From the NCBI RefSeq assembly GCF_002234675.1, contig NC_019859.2, positions 531,376-595,375 on the forward strand: DNA of 64,000 bases, in the 5' to 3' direction. The notes under the pieces are model-generated. The model worked only from the letters and a program-made list of their open reading frames with translations, had not been told where the DNA came from and searched no databases. This document shows, piece after piece, positions 44,721-59,270 of the stretch (within the stretch, counting starts at the first letter, position 1; each line of letters starts with the position of its first letter). The stretch is from Oryzias latipes. Taxonomy: Eukaryota > Chordata > Actinopteri > Beloniformes > Adrianichthyidae. Made by a program: the position numbers and the translations under genes.

Positions 44721-46002
44721 TCCCCCCAGTTCCACAGGTTAAACTCTGACTACACATGCTAATGTGGCTAAGCTAAGCTAGCTGCTGTGTGTCGGAGCGC
44801 AGAGGACTGGCTCGAACCTTGAACCCGAACCCGTCCTTCTGTCGGTGCCGATGATCTGCGTGGAGAGGCGCGTCAGGTAACAGCACACCTGTGTCCGTGT
44901 ATTTTTGGTGACGTGTGTGGTGTCTGCTGGACGGTCGGCAGCTCGGTAACCTTAGACCTAGCAGCGTTTGTTAGCCACTGACGTCAACAGGTGAGAAGAC
45001 GCGTCAGATGCGATCTGAAGGTGAGCTCGTGCTTCAAGCAGCTGTTAGTGGGCGGGAAAAGCACAGTTTAAAGCTAATAAAAGTGTTTACAAATAAAGCG
45101 AAACAGCTGCTGTTGTGCTAGCTCTGCAAGTCTCGCGATAGGTTAGCTGGTCTCAGACCGACAGGTGTGATGTTCTCAGGTGAGCTTCCTGCTCAGTACC
45201 GTCCTGACAGACTAACAGCCCAAATAAATCTTCAGCGAGTCACTTTAAACGAAAAGTAAAACCGGAAATGAGCAAGTAAACAAACAGGAAGTCGTTTCCA
45301 TCAGCTGCTGCATGTCTTATTTTGTAGATATTTAAATAATAGACAGGATCCGGATCTAAAGTTGATTTTTCTGATTATCTGGTGTCAAATCAGACCAGGA
45401 AGCTGAAGAGGTTCTGCAGAGTTCTGGTTGAGCAGGTTCTGGTGAGGTTGTGCTTTTCTCCCACCATGGAGAACATTTACATTTATGTGACATAAAGTAT
45501 TTCCGTAAACCCACAAACTACCCCCCCCCCCCCCCCCCCCATGTGGTTTTCCCCAGACGGTTCATAAGAAGTCCAACCTGGTTTGAGCTGACAGGTGTTC
45601 AGGCTGGAGCGCTGGCTCCTCCCACTGCACACAGACTAGTTTCCTCTCTTAGGTAGGATGGGGGTGTGCCCTAACCGGTTAGTTTGGTTCTAGCAGAACC
45701 CAACCTGGTGTCATGAAGGACAAACAAAATCAATCAGACCATCGGAGGATTACAGTCCAGGTGGTTCTGGTTTACTCGGCCCAAACCCAATTTAATGAAT
45801 TATTAAATACGCCTGCACACCGCACTTCATCTAGTCTGGTCCTGGTCTTGGTCTGGTTCTAGTCTGGTCCTGGTCTGGTTCTAGTCTGGTCCTGGTCCTG
45901 GTCTTGGTCTGGTCATGGCCTGGCCTGACCAATCACAGCACAGCTTCTGTGATTGGCTCACATAACCAGGCGCTGGTGCTCATGCCCCGCCCTCTGTTTC
46001 AG
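44529..46002. other. aftph intron 1
   Basis: Holds a 20-base poly-C run at about 45521-45540 and a CTGGTC(C/T)TGGT tandem stretch at 45832-45915. No other feature seen. Confidence 0.6.
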
Positions 46003-46031
46003 GTGTAGCCAGGAGGACGTCCCGCGGCGTC

Positions 46032-48950
46032 ATGGAGCCAGATGTGATCCGCATGTACTCGTCGTCCCCTCCCCCGATGGAGGACGGTGCAGAGGAGGAC
46101 GAGGACGAGTTCGGAGACTTCGGGACCTTTTCTGGGGTCCCCGGCAGCATCAGCTTCTCTGAGCTCGACACCCCCACGACCTTCAACCAGACCCAGGCCC
46201 TGACCGCTACCTCACCCCCGGAGCTCCTGGCCAGCAGGGGGCTGGGCCCCGAGCTGTCCAGGGTGAATGGTGTGGTTCTGGGGGGCGAGCCCGCCAATAG
46301 GGCGGAGGTGACGAAGGTGATTTGCTCACTGGACTGCTCCGTGAAGACCGACTGCAACGGCAGGGACTCGGGGGCGATGACCAATGGGTTTGAGAGCCTC
46401 AGCGTTCAGGGATCCCCTCCCTCCAGAAATGCTGTCCCTTCTTCTGGGGGGGGCCTGCCCCTGGACGACACGGGGAGCCCCCCCGCCAGTAGTCCTGAAA
46501 ACGACTTTGCAGATTTTGCGGCGTTTTCTGAAGGGCTCCCAATCCAGACAGAGGACAGCCCTGTTGGGGGGCATCTGCAGGCGGGGGCAGCCTGTCGGAA
46601 CTGTCAAAATGATCTGGGGGGGGCACCAGGGGACACAATCAGGGACACGAACGGGACCGGATCAGAGGCAGAACTGGAGCAAAGCTGTCCTGCTGAGGCC
46701 CCTCCCTCGCCCTCTCAGGAGGTCCCCCTCTCCAGGGAGGCCGAGGCCCCGCCAGCTGTGAATGGGCTGGACGGGGCTGAAGGGGGGCAGGATCAACCGG
46801 AGGCCCGGGTGTCCCCGGATGAGACGGAGACGTCCTTGGGCCGGCAGCTGTCCACAAACGACCTGGAGGAGTACGGCGACATGAGCCCCACCTGCTCGGC
46901 CCCCTCCCCGCCCATCCAGAGCGGCACCCCCACCGACAGCAGCCCGCTTGGGGAGGGCGACGAGGACTTCGGGGACTTTGGCGAGCCCGCCTCCTTCTGC
47001 GCTCAGGGCTTTGCAGAGGTTGGGCCGCCGGACGCCGAGCAGGACGCAGAGCAGGACGCCGACGACTTCGGCGACTTCAACTCCCCCAAGTGTCGGGGCC
47101 CCGAGGACGCCAGCACAGGGGGGGGCTCCAGCCTGCCTGTCAGCGACAGCTTTGGGAACTTCAGCTCGGCGGAGGGCAGCGCCGGGTGGAGCGCCTTTGA
47201 GGAGCCGCAGCAGGTGGACGGGGACACGTGGGCGGAGTTCAGCGCGGAGACGGGGGAAGCTGGAATGCAGACGGTAAGAACAGCCGGTCTGACAGGTTCT
47301 ACTACCTGATGGGGTGGGGTCCAAGCTTGGCTGTGACAACATCAGGTGTGGCGTTTTGAACCGGAACCACAGTTCAAGTTGTTTCCTTTCCCCCCGTTTA
47401 CTGGAAAATAAACACGTGCACGCTCACATGCACACATGAGCAGATGCAGGTGGTGAGTCAGCAGACGGCCCCTCCTCTGGGGCTACACACTCTGCTGTTC
47501 ACAGGCGTGCACGTGTCGGAGCGTGCACGGCTGGAGTGGGTGGTAAACTTCAGACCCCCCACCCCATATGTGTGTGCAGGCGCCCCCCTCCAGCCGGGTG
47601 GAGACTCTGTTTCAAAGCTGCTTCCCGGCTGCAGCCGTGCCGCTGCTGGACGAGCAGGTGGCGGTTCTGAAAGTCCTGCTGGACGGGGCGGACCCCAGCC
47701 CAGAACCTGGACCCCACATGCAGGAGGAGGGGGCCGGCTGCAGAAGGTGAGAGCAACACCACAACCCCCCCCAGCTGCTTCACACCTTCACGATCCTGTC
47801 ACGGCTGGAACTACTAGCTCCTCCCCCTGGCTGTGATTCCTGCAGGTGTGGCGGGGTGTGGGCGCGGCTCCAGGACGTGCACGAGGCGCTGGGCCTCAAA
47901 TACCAGTGGGGGGGCTCCCACTGCAACAAAGCCCTGCTGGGCTGTTTGGGCATCGACACCCGGAACATCGTGAGTTGAGGCTAAAAGCAGTTGGTGTGTG
48001 GGTGTGGCTGTGTGTGGGCGTGGCTTGTGTGACCCTGCGTTTGCCCCTCCCAGCTCTTCACAGGACAGAAGAAGCAGCCCGTCATCGTCCCCATGTACGC
48101 TGCCGGCCTGGTGAGTTTCACAATAAAAGCCTCTTCAGCACAGCGCCTTTGGTTTGGGGGTGTAGAACAGTGAGGGGGGGTCAGTGACCATGGCGCTCTC
48201 TCCAGGGGATGCTGGAACCGACCAAAGAGCCCGTGAAGCCCATCTCTGCAGCAGAGATGATCACCGCCATCGGTCAGGTGCCTGTAGAGGACGCCGCGTG
48301 CTCGCCCTCCTCTGTGCAGGTGGGGTTCAGACACTTCTCCAGACAGCAAGGGGGGGTGATGACGGATGTTTGACTCCCCTCTTTACCTTTCCGGCAGGAG
48401 GGGCTCCCCCCCATCCAGTTCGACTGGAGCAGTAGTGGCCTTACCAACCCGCTAGATGGTAGGTGACCCCCCCACACTCACACCCTCTGCCTTAGTATAG
48501 ATGCTAACAGGAAAAGGGTCAGACGCGGGAGGGAGGGAGGGAGGGAGGGTAGTCCAGGGGGGCACTAGCACCATAGAGGGTTGTCCCCGGGGGAGGGTGG
48601 TCCTGGGGAGGAAGCACTGAGCTCCAGGGCTCTTGCATTTTCCTTGGGGGGTGGGGGGAGGGGGGTGTTACTGGTCGTGGTGTCAAACGTGCTGAGGCCA
48701 AAGGTTCTCCTCGTTTAAGGGCGGGGCATCATGGGAATCAGTCAGTGGGGGTCCGCCTCTTGTCCTTACTTATTTTTGCATTGTTGTTTGATTACCCCTC
48801 CCCCCACACACGTGGGGGCAGCATTATGGGGAGGGGCAGTTTGGTCGACACTCTGACTCCTCGTCGCCTTTGTGTTTGGTCAGGAGGACGGGGGGAGGAG
48901 CCAGCTTCATCGCTGCACATGCTCAGTTTGATGTGAAGCTCACGCTGCTC

Positions 48951-48982
<32 letters not shown>

Positions 48983-49812
48983 TAACCTCGGCCGCCCGGC
49001 TCTAAGCCAGTGGAGGCTCCGCCCTCTTAAACCTGGACTTCTTTGGTCCCGTGGAGGACTCGGGCTCCACCAGCTCTGCCTCTATCCCAGGTCAGCTGAT
49101 CCCCCCTGTCTATCTGTTAGGCCCCGCCCCTCAGCTGCAGCCATGAGACGCTCTCTCAGCTGTGCTGTCAGACATCAGGAGTCCAACAGAACCCAAAGTA
49201 ACGGGTCTGTGGTTCTGCTCATGTTAGCCTCCTGGTCCAAGCAGATCTTTTTTTGCTCAGTACCACAATTCTGGCCAGGTCCCGACCTTCAGGTCCGCCG
49301 TTCTTCAACGATGAAGACGCCAACATTACTGAATTCAACCAATCAGAGCAAAGATGGTGGTTTTCTGGATGAGGTCCCCCATGAGAGCCTTCATCCTCTC
49401 CGGTCATCACTGAGGATGATGAAGGTCCAGTTCTCCAGGGGACCTCCGGGATCTAACGAAGGTTTCCGGTTTCAGGCGTGGACCCGGAGCTGTTCCAGCT
49501 CACCACCTCTAAACTGGACTCGGGCGGCACCAGCGGCCGGGTGGCAGATGCCTTCGCCCGCCTGATGTCCACCGTGGAGAAGACCAGCACCTCCACCAGG
49601 TGCTGAGGGGGTGGGGGGCGGGGCCTGTTGTGTTTGAACGCCGTGGTCATGTCCGTCTCCTGTTCCACAGAAAACCCAGGAAGGATGAGAACCTGAGCGA
49701 GGAGGCGGCCAAAGTGATCGCCGCCCTGCCCGACCTGTCCTTCATGCACGCCAAGGTGCTGATGTTCCCCGCCACCCTGATGCCGCCCTGCTCGCAGGCC
49801 ACGCCCGACTGA
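46032..49812 (+). CDS. aftph: Aftiphilin
   Basis: Clathrin accessory protein of the trans-Golgi and endosomes that binds AP-1 gamma-ear and clathrin. Coding exons: 46032-47273, 47580-47746, 47846-47969, 48054-48110, 48206-48319, 48398-48458, 49007-49090, 49476-49599 and 49671-49812. They sum to 2,115 bases in frame, 704 residues plus stop; human aftiphilin is about 936, and the shortfall is in the first exon. The start MEPDVIRMYSSSPPP is diagnostic. Acidic FG-phi-F motifs occur at EFGDFGTF (26-33), NDFADFAAF, EDFGDFGEP and DDFGDF. The C-terminal part is strongly conserved: KYQWGGSHCNK, LGIDTRNI, QKKQPVIVPMYAAGLGMLEP, FDWSSSGLTNPLD, DAFARLMSTVEKTSTSTRKP and LPDLSFMHAKVLMFPATL. The 84-base exon at 49007 is a cassette that I recall as skipped in some mammalian transcripts; skipping keeps the frame. 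Confidence 0.97.
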
Positions 49813-50365
49813 TGCCCCGCCCAGTCCAGATCTTTTTTTTCCCCTTCTCCAGCTTTTTATTTTTCCTATTCTTTCTTAGCCTAATCTTCTGTTTTCTTTG
49901 TGATTGGAGGGGGGGGGGGGTCCTCATAATCAGGAACAGGATGTTGGTTTAACTCCGTGATTTTATTTTGAAGGAACATAAAGCTCTTACTCTGGGACAG
50001 GAGATGTTGGGGCGTTTTTCCTGGACTTACAGATGCCATCTTCATGTAGGCTCCGCCCTCTCCCCCCCACCCCCCCCTGTTTGTTTGTTTGGTTTTTGTG
50101 GGACGACCTGTGTTCAAACTACTGACGGGAATGAAGGGACCAATTTGTGTGTTCGGTTCTGATCTGCTCAACGGCCCCCGGGGGAGGGGGGGTTTGCACA
50201 TTGTAAAGATGAATGGGGGGGGGGGGGTTACTGTTGGGAAAGTTCCTATGGAAACGGCAGCGTCACTGAAGAGCCCCCTCCCTCTGGGTGGGCGCGCATG
50301 TTCCGGTTCTTTCCAGACTGTAAGCGTGTAAATTTGAATTTTAATGTACACAAGAAATTAAAATA
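49813..50365 (+). other. aftph 3' untranslated region and likely poly(A) signal
   Basis: Follows the TGA at 49810-49812. ATTAAA at about 50357-50362, in an AT-rich stretch, is the likely cleavage signal, giving a 3' UTR near 0.55 kb. Confidence 0.5.
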
Positions 50366-51125
50366 ATTTAAGAGAACGTGTGAGGTTCTGGTTCTGGTCC
50401 TGCAACGGACCCTTTCACAACGATTAACGGAACAGTCGTCCGGGTCAGGAAACCAGAATAAACGACACGTTAACCAGACGTGTAGTCAGAACATCTGGAC
50501 CTAAAGATCTCGCCAACAGAACACGTCAACGACCGTCACACGTGTTCTAAAGTTTCAGACTGAAGGTTTGAATTCATCACGAGGTGCTCCTCATGCCGCC
50601 CCCCTCCCCATCAGAAACCACCACTTCCTGTTGGACTCAAACCCAGACAGCGGGTGGCGCCATTGAGTCCATCTATCACGACTGTCTGACGGCTGCAACA
50701 GAATCCCCTGGGAGGAAATACTCGAGTAAAAAAGTAATGAGGAGAAAGTGCTGAAGGAGCGTTCAGGAAGAACGTGACAGAACTCCAAAGTTTGGAGTAA
50801 CGCTGAAGAACCCAGCTGTGGTTCTGGGAGAAGCTGTTGGGTTCTGGCCTCTTCCTAAACCCGCAGGATGTCCTTCAGGATCTTGTGGTTGCCGGAGCCT
50901 ATCCCAGCTACTGCTGGGCGGGGTTCACCTGGACAGGTGGAACATCCACAGCTCCAACCTAGAACCACCAATGAACCTGTGATGTTCTGGGGCTGGGGAA
51001 CCCGCACAAGAACCAGGAGAACAAGCCAAATTCAGCTGGGATTCGAACCCTGGTGTGAGCCACTACACCCCAGTGGACTCCATTTCTATTTTCGACAGAT
51101 TTCTGCTGTCAAACGGTGACGGTTA
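50366..51125. other. Convergent intergenic gap with a diverged SINE/LINE-like repeat
   Basis: 50868-51078 contains CCGGAGCCTATCCCAGCTAC and TGCTGGGCGGGGTTCACCTG, then GGGATTCGAACCCTGG (complement of a tRNA B-box), a well-known fish dispersed repeat in decayed form. Otherwise unique. Confidence 0.5.
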
Positions 51126-51999
51126 AAACTAGATTGAAGGAAAGATGCTTTTATTTTTAAAGATTCTGGCTCCTCCCCCTTACCTTAAGGACCATCAACT
51201 GTTAGGACGTTTTAAGCACATAAGAAGAGGCTGTCTTTACCTGGGGGGGGGGGGTCCCTGTCCTTCCACTGGCAGGAGGGAGGAAGCTCCTCCCAGTGGG
51301 GTCAGAGTTCAAAGAAGAGCCGGACCAGAACTTATCAAAGATCTCCTTCATTCTTTTAATGAACATTGTGCCACAAAAGTCGCGTCCGCAGCCACAAACC
51401 TTCCCAACTCCTCCACCTGCTCTCGTACATTTATGTATAAATATCTACACTTTACAGGAACCCGGCTGGGGCGGAGCCTGTACTCCAGTGCTGGTGGGGC
51501 CAGCGCCCCCCAGGGAGCGCATGCTTCCAGCGGGGGGCGCCGTGAGCGCGCTCAGAGCGTGCTCACGGCGTGCTCACGACGCCCTGCGTGCACAGGAATG
51601 TGGGCTGCTGCAGAGCAGACGGATGAAGGCGTGGACCAGGAACCTCCGGCTATCAAGGCACATGGACTGTGGGGGCGGAGCCAAGTGGGCGTGCACGGTG
51701 CTGGCTGAAGCATGAGCTCCGTGTGGCGCGGCGTGCTCGTGTTGTGCTGCTCTGCACGTGCGGTGTAGAGCAGCACAAGTGGGCGGGTAAATGTTTGACG
51801 TGTTTCCAGTTTGAGTGAATAGAAGGGCCGGCGTTTTCTGTGGAGGCGGGGCTTACCGTCGTCCTGTCACTGATAAAGGGTGGGAATCTGCACAGTTACA
51901 GAGCCTGCCTGCCTGCCTGCCTTTCTCTCCCTGTAACCATGGTAACATTGAGGCTGCTCGTGGGTTTGGGGGCTGGCTCTGGTGGCGGCGCCTCAGCTC
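51126..51999 (-). other. rab1a 3' untranslated region (inferred)
   Basis: Follows the rab1a stop on the minus strand. TTTTATTTTT at 51148-51157 gives AATAAA on the minus strand and is a plausible poly(A) signal, for a 3' UTR of about 0.85 kb. Contains a G-rich run at 51242-51253 and a (TGCC)n run near 51905. Confidence 0.45.
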
Positions 52000-54666
<2,667 letters not shown>

Positions 54667-54880
54667 GGCTGGCGGCAGACTGGACTCTGCGGTCGCGGGA
54701 ACTGTAGCTGGAGTTCGGTGAACCTTAACGCGGCCTCACGCGCACGAAAAACCGCAGCTTTTGCGTGAAGATCCGGCTAAACCGTCGCAGCTACTCTAAT
54801 CGAATCAAATATGGCTGGCTGACTACAAACCCACCCGGAAATACCAGGCGCGTGGCATCATGGGTACTGTAGTTAAATAG
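54667..54880 (-). promoter_or_regulatory. rab1a promoter with ZNF143-type site
   Basis: CpG-rich around the first exon. On the minus strand AACTACAGTACCCATGATGC (54874-54855) closely fits the ACTACAATTCCCATGATGC form bound by ZNF143/STAF, about 190 bases upstream of the ATG. No TATA box. The CpG-rich zone continues into intron 1 down to about 54250. Confidence 0.6.
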
Positions 54881-54889
54881 GTCCCCCCT

Positions 54890-55307
54890 TTTCCCCTACA
54901 AAAGCCTGTTTGAATGTGATGATTCAAAAAGAATTATGGCTGTAAGGATTCATTTGAACAACAATGTATTCATTTTTTTGGTTCGTTCTGAACGATCCGA
55001 TTGGATCCAATTCTCCAAAAACCCATCCAGATCATCTTGATCCAAACTTCCAGCAGTGAGACTCAGACAGAAATTCCTGCTACTGAACAGTTTTCCAGAT
55101 TCTTGCATTTCTTCCAGATCATCAAGTTAATGAAATCTGTGTCCAAACCAACAAGTAAACTAGAATGAATGTCAAATCCATTCACATGTTAGTTTCCTAA
55201 AGTTCACCACTGTTGTTTTTCCACATCCAAAGAGTCCAAAGGGAACATTCTTAGAACATTCTAGACTGGATGGTCACCTATACTTATTTTGTCAAGGAAA
55301 AGCAGCT
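54890..55307. other. Intergenic, nothing recognised
   Basis: AT-rich unique sequence upstream of rab1a. Confidence 0.5.
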
Positions 55308-55311
55308 GTAA

Positions 55312-55509
55312 CCCTTGTTCTATCCTAGACACTTTACCGTTGGGTCATCTAGACCCACTAGACAGTGCTCTGAACCTTTTTTCTTCAATGATTTGTGATC
55401 TTCACTGGTGTCCATGGATTACATGAAATCTTTCCACCTTTATCCACCTTTGTCATGGTAGGGAGAACACCTCAATGGAAGGGGGGGGTCATCTAAGATA
55501 GCACAAGGG
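55312..55509 (-). mobile_element. piggyBac-like MITE, copy 2
   Basis: 198 bp, the reverse complement of the copy at 12597-12808: begins CCCTTGTTCTATCCTAGA and ends TCTAAGATAGCACAAGGG. Flanks are GTAA and ATAA, so the TTAA duplication has decayed. Confidence 0.72.
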
Positions 55510-55513
55510 ATAA

Positions 55514-56054
55514 ACACGTTTAAAAAGTAGACAAATCTTAGTTTTTTGTGTCAGTTGATTGTTCCAGTTTACAGATAGTCACATATTTTATATTTTAAGT
55601 GTGAGTTTGGTTGATTTTTCCGTCAATTACTTCTTTTCTTGCTTAAATACATTTTACTTCAACATGAGTAACATCATTTTAAAGACATTTTTTATTTTGT
55701 CTTCGTCTGAAAATGTAGCTTTGAACTCTTTCTTGCAAATAAGGACAAATATGATCATAAACTAATCATCCACACTTCAACTCTTCCTCCACCCGACACA
55801 GGAGGAAGATGTGTGTGGATGGAAGAAAACCTGGAAAAGCCTCATCATGTAGAGTAGAAGATGTTAGAACCTTTATTACTGGTTTGGTTCAATGCTCTGT
55901 TATTGTCTGAGTTCCTTAAAAAAAGAAGCATTTCCACTTGTTGGCAGTTAAAAGAAGAACTTGTTGTTTTGTTTGACGGTAAAGCTGATCCCAGTCTACA
56001 AGAGCTGACACAGGAAGCCAACACAAAAACGCCAGATCCACAAAGAAGAAGGTG
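55514..56054. other. Intergenic, nothing recognised
   Basis: AT-rich unique sequence between two DNA transposons, with only short open frames. Confidence 0.45.
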
Positions 56055-56062
56055 GTCTAGAT

Positions 56063-56951
56063 CAGTGTTTTTCAACCAGTGGGCCGCGGCACACTAGTGT
56101 GCCGTGAGAGATGGTCCAGTGCGCCGTGGGAAATTGCCCTCATTAACTGATCTAAAAACATTTTCCATCTCCAGGAAATCAGCTCTTTGTTCATCCAAAT
56201 AGGTCCTGATAAAACACTGAGTAGTTAGGAATATAAAAGATTATACAATTAAATTTTCTTTGTGTTTATTTAATTCTATTAAATACATTTTGATAAGAAT
56301 GACGTTACCGCGATTTACCTGCAGCTATAAGTGTTTGCGGAAAAGTCCCGCCCCTTTAACTGTCTCCGCCAATCATTCTTTAAGGCTTAATCCCATGTCA
56401 TCAGTCTGACCAATCAGAAGTGGTTCAAGTCTTCACTTCCTTGTTCCAATTTAGCTCAAAAAGTCGCTCAGTTCTAACAAAAATACCAGCTAAAGCTCGT
56501 CTTTAGCGGTGTAGCTTTCCACAGAGTCTGGTGTCAGACCGTGGGCCAAATGAACAAAACAATGAAGCTCAGAGACGCGAGTCTTTCTTCCCTCTTTCGG
56601 TAGTTTTCACACTACATCTCCCATGATGCACTGGCTTAAAGGGACAGTGTCTCAACGCACAATGAGTCCTCCTTGTTTAACGTCTTGAAACCACAACAAA
56701 TAGTTTCTAAATTTTCTAACGTAACTTTTATTTCATCTTAGAAAAAAACTGCCGCAACTTCCTGCTTTTTCCACCACAACTATCACAAAAATGCACGTTA
56801 GATTGCGGGTGGCGCGGGGGGTGGGGGGTGGGCCCTCGATCAATAAATACCATGAATTTCTGCTTTTTTTTTTTCTTTGGATGCTGGTGTGCCACGGGAT
56901 TTTTGGCAAGGTTAAAGTGTGCCGTGGCTCAAAAAAGGTTGAAAAACACTG
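56063..56951. mobile_element. hAT-type element with 8-bp target duplication
   Basis: 889 bp. Ends are perfect 15-bp inverted repeats, CAGTGTTTTTCAACC and GGTTGAAAAACACTG, with the subterminal TGTGCCGTG motif of Zaphod/Charlie-like hAT elements. Flanks GTCTAGAT (56055-56062) and GTCTAGAG (56952-56959) match in 7 of 8 bases, the hAT duplication size. No transposase frame. It contains ACTACATCTCCCATGATGC at 56611-56629, a ZNF143-type motif. Confidence 0.85.
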
Positions 56952-57092
56952 GTCTAGAGGACCATCCTGTCAGAATGTTCTTTATTTTTCTAAAGAAACA
57001 CAGAAGGGAACCGGTTGTGCTGAGTCTGCAGGTTCTCTGAATCATCAAGTTCTTACTTTTGCTTTTCCTGAGGTAGACAATTCCCAGATTTC

Positions 57093-57315
57093 AGCAGGTA
57101 AATACTTATATAGCACTTTCTACCTTCTTTTGAAGCCCCAAAGTGCTTTACACTGGCACACATCCCACACATCTAACCTCCCACCAGAGTCAAGGTGGGG
57201 TTCAGTGTCTTGCCCAAGGACACTCCAACACGTGGGTGTGCAAGGCGGGAATCAAACCTGCAGCTCACGATCATGGGTCGACCGCCCTACCCAAGCACCA
57301 CGGCTGCCCATTCAT
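57093..57315 (-). mobile_element. tRNA-like dispersed repeat (SINE-type)
   Basis: AAAGTGCTTTACACTGGCAC, GTGTCTTGCCCAAGGACACT and GGGAATCAAACCTGCAG followed by CTACCCAAGCACCACGGCTG are landmarks of a very common fish repeat. The GGGAATCAAACC block is a complementary tRNA B-box, so the head lies at the right. Confidence 0.6.
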
Positions 57316-57831
57316 TCACCTGTGTGGAAGTGGAGGGTTGGCTGCTTCAGTCAGCTGGAACAACAGTCTGAAAGTAGAACATGCGGTTCCTCAGAAGGAT
57401 CACTGAGCATCATGGGAGTCCTGAAGTGAGTAAATGTGATCGTAGGACGTACGACTGGAGAACCACAGAACCATAAAGTCAAGCGTTCCTTTCAAAGATC
57501 TGCTCAGACGTCAGACATGAATGTGGTTCTGATCTTTGGTTCCAAACATCTGGAACGTTGTCTCCACACGGATAGAAAAACAGGAACACGGAGGCACAGT
57601 TTGAGGATTCACCTTTAATTTCCAGAGGATACTTTTGTCTCGGATACATCGACCATTTTAAAAACAATAAAAAAATAGAACTGAAAATGTACAGCATACA
57701 CCTGATCCACATGTATGTATATGTTCTGAAAGATCCACCGGTCAAAAGGACTCATCTGTATAGAAAACCCCGTTTTGTTTCCTGAACCTTTTTCTTTGCA
57801 GGTATTCGTGACCAAGACTTCAGGCACTTTC
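57316..57831. other. Intergenic, nothing recognised
   Basis: Unique sequence between the SINE-type repeat and the 56-bp array. Contains AT-rich pieces (57655-57690) but no gene. Confidence 0.4.
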
Positions 57832-58925
57832 CACGTCCCAGAACACGCGACGGTTCTGAGGCCACGGCCAACGACAGGCACCTCTGCGCCGTCCCAGAAC
57901 ACGTGACAGTTCTGACGTCACGGCCAACGACAGGCACCTCTGCGCCGTCCCAGAACACGTGACGGTTCTGACGTCACGGCCAACGACCGGCACCTCTGCG
58001 CCGTCCCAGAACACGTGACGGTTCTGACGTCACGGCCAACGACCGGCACCTCTGCGCCGTCCCAGAACACATGAGGGTTCTGACGTCACGGCCAACGACC
58101 GGCACCTCTGCGCCGTCCCAGAATACACGGCGGTTCTGACGTCACGGCCAACGACAGGCACCTCTGCGCCGTCCCAGAACACGCGACGGTTCTGAGGCCA
58201 CGGCCAACGACAGGCACCTCTGCGCCGTCCCAGAACACGTGAGGGTTCTGACGTCACGGCCAACGACCGGCACCTCTGCGCCGTCCCAGAACACGTGAGG
58301 GTTCTGACGTCACGGCCAACGACAGGCACCTCTGCGCCGTCCCAGAACACGCGACGGTTCTGAGGCCACGGCCAACGACCGGCACCTCTGCGCCGTCCCA
58401 GAACACGTGACGGTTCTGATGTCACGGCCAACGACCGGCACCTCTGCGCCGTCCCAGAACACGTGACGGTTCTGATGTCACGGCCAACGACCGGCACCTC
58501 TGCGCCGTCCCAGAACACGTGACGGTTCTGATGTCACGGCCAACGACCGGCACCTCTGCGCCGTCCCAGAACACGTGACGGTTCTGACGTCACGGCCAAC
58601 GACCGGCACCTCTGCGCCGTCCCAGAATACACGGCGGTTCTGACGTCACGGCCAACGACAGGCACCTCTGCGCCGTCCCAGAATACACGGCGGTTCTGAC
58701 GTCACGGCCAACGACAGGCACCTCTGCGCCGTCCCAGAATACACGGCGGTTCTGACGGCACGGCCAATGACAGGCACCTCTGCGCCGTCCCAGAATACAC
58801 GGCGGTTCTGACGTCACGGCCAACGACAGGCAGCTCTGCGCCGTCCCAGAATACACGGCGGTTCTGACGGCACGGCCAATGACAGGGCCCTTTTTGGCCG
58901 TTCCAGAACAAACGACGGTTCAGAT
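57832..58925. repeat. 56-bp minisatellite with CRE and E-box motifs
   Basis: 19 units of 56 bp. By eye 11 units carry the full palindromic CRE TGACGTCA, three more carry TGATGTCA, and 9 junctions carry the E-box CACGTG. The last unit is degenerate. On the minus strand it yields low-value open frames (EVPVVGRDVRT) which are by-products. It lies between rab1a and spred2. Confidence 0.95.
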
Positions 58926-59063
58926 CACACGATCCACGCTGAAGAACGTTTCTGTTGGGATGAGGTGGAACCTCCAGTCTGGACGTCTCAAACCCGTCCA
59001 GCCTCACGTTGGCTGAAACCGCTCTGATACCACCCAGGCGCCGCCGCAACTACAGACTCTTTT

Positions 59064-59270
59064 GGCGGCAGTTTAGCTCAGGTGAGAGAGCAGGTTGTCC
59101 ATCAACAGGAGGGTTCGCGGTTCGATACCCGCTCTCCCTTGCCAGCTATCACCCCCCCCAGTACGGCTTGCCTGCAGCTCACTACTACCCCCAGGGGAGG
59201 GGTCAAAATGTGGAGAAGAATTTCCCCATTGTGGGATAAATAAAGTATCAATTATTATTATTATTTTGGG
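59064..59270 (+). mobile_element. tRNA-derived SINE
   Basis: A-box TAGCTCAGGTG (59074-59084) and B-box GGTTCGATACC (59119-59129) of an RNA polymerase III promoter, a middle region, and the tail TTCCCCATTGTGGGATAAAT ending in (ATT)n at 59250-59265. This is the standard layout of fish tRNA SINEs. The tRNA-like part is not a functional tRNA gene. Confidence 0.82.

Noticed and set aside
47274-47309. Extension of aftiphilin exon to the stop at 47309
   Set aside because: The donor ACG|GTAAGA at 47273 fits the phase of the next exon; the extra residues are intron.
59064-59140. tRNA gene
   Set aside because: Has A- and B-boxes but no sound cloverleaf, and is followed by a SINE body and (ATT)n tail.
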